Assembly: GCA_010030955.1 (NCBI GenBank)
Contig: RHBP01000093.1
Location: 1-6,954, forward strand
Direction: 5' to 3'
DNA length: 6,954 nucleotides
DNA from: Synechococcaceae bacterium WBB_10_009
GTDB lineage: Bacteria; Cyanobacteriota; Cyanobacteriia; PCC-6307; Cyanobiaceae
A model generated the notes under the pieces. It made no database searches. It had not been told where the DNA came from and saw nothing but the letters and a program-made list of their open reading frames with translations. Position numbers and translations under genes: made by a program. Numbering within the stretch: the first letter of the stretch is position 1; each line of letters opens with the position of its first letter. Of the stretch, positions 4,853-6,954 are shown one piece after another.

Positions 4853-6757
4853 TCAGATCCCTCGCTCCATCAAGCGTCCCATCAGATCGCAGCTGCGCTG
4901 TTGGAAGCCGGCCAGTTGGTTGGGCTCCAGCCCCCCCACCGCCAGGCGTGCCATTTCATAGATGTGGCGGCTGAGGTCGTCCGCCAGCTGCTGGCTGGGG
5001 GAGCTGCCGCTGCCGGTGATCACCGATCCGGCGGAGAGCTTCAACAGCCCCTCCACCAGCGGGTGGCGCCGGTTCACCAGCAGCACGTGGTGCTCCGGCA
5101 GGCCGGGCAACCGTTGCTCCATCAGGGCGCCCATGTCGTTGATGCGGCGCATTTGCTCCGGCAGCAGGATCAGGGCTGCGGGGGACTGGTCCCCCTTCAA
5201 GGCCTGCACCTGGATGGTCACCTTGTCGTTGGCCAGGGCCGTTTTGAACAGGTCGCGCACCTTCTCGGAGCTGTCCTTGCCATCGGCGTCGCTCAGCTCG
5301 GTGTCTTTCTCCTGGAGCGAGTCATCCAGTTCGCTGTCCACCCGCTGGAACTTCAGCTCGTTGTGGCGGTACTCCAGCCAGGGGATGAACTGGGTGTCGA
5401 TGAAGGTGTCCGCCAGCAGCACCTCAGCCCCCTGCCCTTTCCAGAGGGCGAGCGCGCCGGCCTGGCCCGCCTCATCGGTGCAATAAAGGATGCGCTTGTC
5501 GTGGGCGGCATCCAGGCGGGAGCGGTACCCCCCCAAGGTGGTGTATGCCTTGCCATCCGCCCCGGGGATCGGGTCGGGGCTGTCGCCATCGGCGGCGCCG
5601 GCGGTGGTGCCAAACAGCACCAACTCGCTCACCTGGTCGGCGAACTTGTCATCCTCCATGGCGCCGATCTTGATGAACGGGGCCAGGGATTCCCAGATCT
5701 CCGCGTAGCGCTTGGGATCATCGCGGTGCAGGTCCTTGAGGCGGTCGCCCACCTTCTTGGCCACGAAGCCCCCGATGGAGCGCACCCGTCGGTCGGTTTG
5801 CAGGGCCGAGCGGCTCACGTTGAGGGGGATGTCCGGAGAGTCGATCACGCCCCGCAGGGGCAGCAGGTAGCGGGGCACCACCTCCTTGATCGAGTCGCTC
5901 ACGAACACCTGGTTGCAGTAGAGCTTGATCTCGCCCTTCTCCCAATCGGCCCGGCCGCTGGCCTTGGGGAAGTAGAGGATGCCCTGCAGGTTGTAGGGGT
6001 AGTCGGTGTTGAGGTGCACCCACAGCAGCGGATCCCCCTGGAAGGGGTAGAGGTAGCGGTAGAGCTCGATGTAGTCGTCGTCGCTGAGGTCGCGGGGGCT
6101 TTTGCGCCAGGGGGCCTCGCGCTTGTTGACGGTTTCCCCCTCCAGCTGCACCTCCACCGGCATGAAGTCGCAGTAGGTGGTGATCAGCGTGCGGATGCGG
6201 GCCGGCTCGATGTACTCGAGCTCCTCCTCCATCAGGTGCAGCACCACATCGGTGCCGGGCTCGCTGCGCTCTGCCCCCTCGAGGCTGAAGTTGGGGGAGC
6301 CGTCGCAGCTCCAGCGCACCGCCTCGCTGCCGTCACGGGCGCTGAGGGTGATCAGCTCCACCTGCTTGGCCACCATGAAGCTGGAGTAGAAGCCCAGGCC
6401 GAAGTGGCCGATGATCGCGTCGTTCTCCTGCTTGTACTTCTCCAGGAAGTCTTCGGCGCTGGAGAAGGCCACCTGGTTGATGTAGCGCTTCACCTCATCG
6501 GCGGTCATGCCGATGCCGTTGTCGGAAATGGTGAGGGTCTTGGCTTCGCGGTCGATGCGGATGCGGATCTGGCCTTCGCTGCCCTCGCTGCAGTCGCCGG
6601 CCATGGCGGCCATGCGGCGCTTGCTGATGGCATCCACGCCGTTGCTCACCAGCTCCCGCAGGAACACCTCATGGCCGCTGTACACGGCCTTTTTGATGAT
6701 CGGGAAGATGTTCTCGGTGTGGATCTGGATCTGGCCCTGTTCCGCCTGCAGCACCAC
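4853..6757 (-). CDS. htpG: molecular chaperone HtpG (Hsp90)
   Basis: An ATP-dependent cytosolic Hsp90 chaperone that helps client proteins fold under heat, light or oxidative stress. From GTG 6757 it is 634 aa, as expected for the family. The N-terminal GHKL ATPase domain shows the catalytic E35 and N39 in FLRELVSNGVDA, DNGIGMT (79-85) with the adenine-contacting D79, and the lid/G-loop GHFGLGFYSSFMV (117-129). The middle domain includes LNVSRSALQ with the conserved catalytic Arg. The C-terminal dimerisation region ends LMERGI. The start is uncertain: GTG 6757, GTG 6754 and TTG 6766 are all in frame just before QAEQGQIQIHTE, and no ATG is near. GTG 6757 fits the family N-terminus best. The open frame extends upstream to 6904 but reads as non-homologous leader. 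No CIRCE (HrcA) element was seen upstream. Confidence 0.97.
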   Translation of the reverse strand: MVLQAEQGQIQIHTENIFPIIKKAVYSGHEVFLRELVSNGVDAISKRRMAAMAGDCSEGSEGQIRIRIDREAKTLTISDNGIGMTADEVKRYINQVAFSSAEDFLEKYKQENDAIIGHFGLGFYSSFMVAKQVELITLSARDGSEAVRWSCDGSPNFSLEGAERSEPGTDVVLHLMEEELEYIEPARIRTLITTYCDFMPVEVQLEGETVNKREAPWRKSPRDLSDDDYIELYRYLYPFQGDPLLWVHLNTDYPYNLQGILYFPKASGRADWEKGEIKLYCNQVFVSDSIKEVVPRYLLPLRGVIDSPDIPLNVSRSALQTDRRVRSIGGFVAKKVGDRLKDLHRDDPKRYAEIWESLAPFIKIGAMEDDKFADQVSELVLFGTTAGAADGDSPDPIPGADGKAYTTLGGYRSRLDAAHDKRILYCTDEAGQAGALALWKGQGAEVLLADTFIDTQFIPWLEYRHNELKFQRVDSELDDSLQEKDTELSDADGKDSSEKVRDLFKTALANDKVTIQVQALKGDQSPAALILLPEQMRRINDMGALMEQRLPGLPEHHVLLVNRRHPLVEGLLKLSAGSVITGSGSSPSQQLADDLSRHIYEMARLAVGGLEPNQLAGFQQRSCDLMGRLMERGI

Positions 6758-6799
6758 CGGTTTCAACGCAAGGTGACCCCCAGATTCCCCTGCAGTGGT

Positions 6800-6821
6800 T
6801 GGCAGCGCCAAGGGGCTGCCA
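6800..6821 (-). promoter_or_regulatory. inverted repeat in the htpG upstream region
   Basis: TGGCAGC (6800-6806) and GCTGCCA (6815-6821) form a perfect seven-base inverted repeat with an eight-base gap, about 43-64 nt upstream of the proposed htpG start. It could be a protein-binding site or a hairpin in the htpG leader. It does not cover the ribosome-binding region, so a simple RNA thermometer is not supported. Confidence 0.3.
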
Positions 6822-6851
6822 TGGGCAGGTAACCGTCCAAGCCGGCTGAGT

Positions 6852-6874
6852 CCTGATGCCCCAGGGGCGTCAGG
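6852..6874 (-). terminator. terminator-like hairpin at the end of the right-edge gene
   Basis: Inverted repeat CCTGATGCCCC-A-GGGGCGTCAGG on the plus strand has eleven pairs including one wobble. In the minus-strand RNA that wobble becomes a single A-C mismatch, leaving two five-pair GC-rich blocks. It overlaps the stop codon (6872-6870) of the leftward gene at the right edge and lies between it and htpG. No T-run follows, so it may stabilise the 3' end rather than terminate cleanly. Confidence 0.4.
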
Positions 6875-6954
6875 CCCGCTGCAGCACCACCCGGGTGGAG
6901 TCACGCCAGGCGCCGCTGGCGTCGAAGCGGCGGATCAAGCGCTCCAGGCGGTTC
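6870..6954 (-). CDS. C-terminal fragment of an unidentified protein (runs off the right edge)
   Basis: The last 27 codons and stop (TGA 6872-6870) of a leftward gene; it reads in from the right edge as NRLERLIRRFDASGAWRD and ends VVLQRA. The fragment is basic and helical. It is too short to name, and only the frame and clean stop before a terminator-like hairpin support it as real coding sequence. It lies 112 nt upstream of the htpG start on the same strand. Confidence 0.55.
   Translation of the reverse strand, partial: NRLERLIRRFDASGAWRDSTRVVLQRA

Noticed and set aside
4057..4974. A 305-codon plus-strand open frame opposite the MscS-like gene
   Set aside because: Gln/His/Pro-rich shadow translation; the minus strand encodes a coherent membrane channel with MscS motifs.
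4826..6832. A 668-codon open frame on the plus strand opposite htpG
   Set aside because: It reads as low-complexity Val/Leu/Gly/His sequence and lies antisense to an unmistakable htpG; high GC at third positions commonly leaves such shadow frames open.
6758..6869. CIRCE heat-shock operator upstream of htpG
   Set aside because: Neither TTAGCACTC nor GAGTGCTAA half-sites occur there; the repeat present (TGGCAGC / GCTGCCA) is unrelated.
1..6954. Mobile elements, CRISPR arrays, or HIP1 octamers (GCGATCGC)
   Set aside because: No transposase-like protein, no regularly spaced repeats and no HIP1 copies were found; gene content and composition look like ordinary chromosome throughout.

Overview
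The window looks like chromosome from a picocyanobacterium of the Cyanobium / marine-type Synechococcus group. This is judged from the cyanobacterial form of HtpG (LVSNGVDAISK in the ATP-binding helix), the very high GC content, a cyanobacterial-type ribosomal protein L28, a Tat-exported PrxQ/BCP peroxiredoxin and a CsaB-type pyruvyl transferase. The placement comes from reading the proteins, not from a database search. No rRNA, tRNA, CRISPR array or insertion sequence was seen.

Layout. The left edge (1-416, minus) holds the first 138 codons of an ABC-transporter ATPase. Going right, a short divergent region carries a GTA-N8-TAC palindrome of NtcA type. Then comes a rightward group: a 30-codon small ORF, a strongly structured stretch (candidate pseudoknot plus a perfect 16-bp palindrome), a 67-aa unknown protein, csaB, a 64-aa Cys-containing unknown protein, a ParA-family ATPase gene broken by a one-base frameshift at Walker B, and a 68-aa membrane protein with a glycine zipper that overlaps the parA 3' end. 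This group meets a leftward group tail to tail with an 11-bp overlap at 3101-3111. In transcription order the leftward group is an unidentified gene (C-terminal 27 codons at the right edge), htpG, an MscS-family channel, rpmB and a Tat-exported peroxiredoxin.

How the genes work together. The leftward group is mainly housekeeping and stress functions: chaperone, osmotic safety valve, ribosomal protein and peroxide defence. htpG and the channel are 13 nt apart, and rpmB and the peroxiredoxin are 9 nt apart. Each pair is probably co-transcribed, and rpmB has its own candidate promoter. CsaB adds pyruvate to cell-wall polysaccharide, which in cyanobacteria helps anchor SLH-domain outer-membrane proteins. 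The ParA-like ATPase and its overlapping small membrane protein look like a coupled pair of unknown cargo.

Most of the window is ordinary. The points most worth a second look are the parA frameshift, the in-frame UGA followed by a possible pseudoknot between 515 and 901, and the NtcA-like box.
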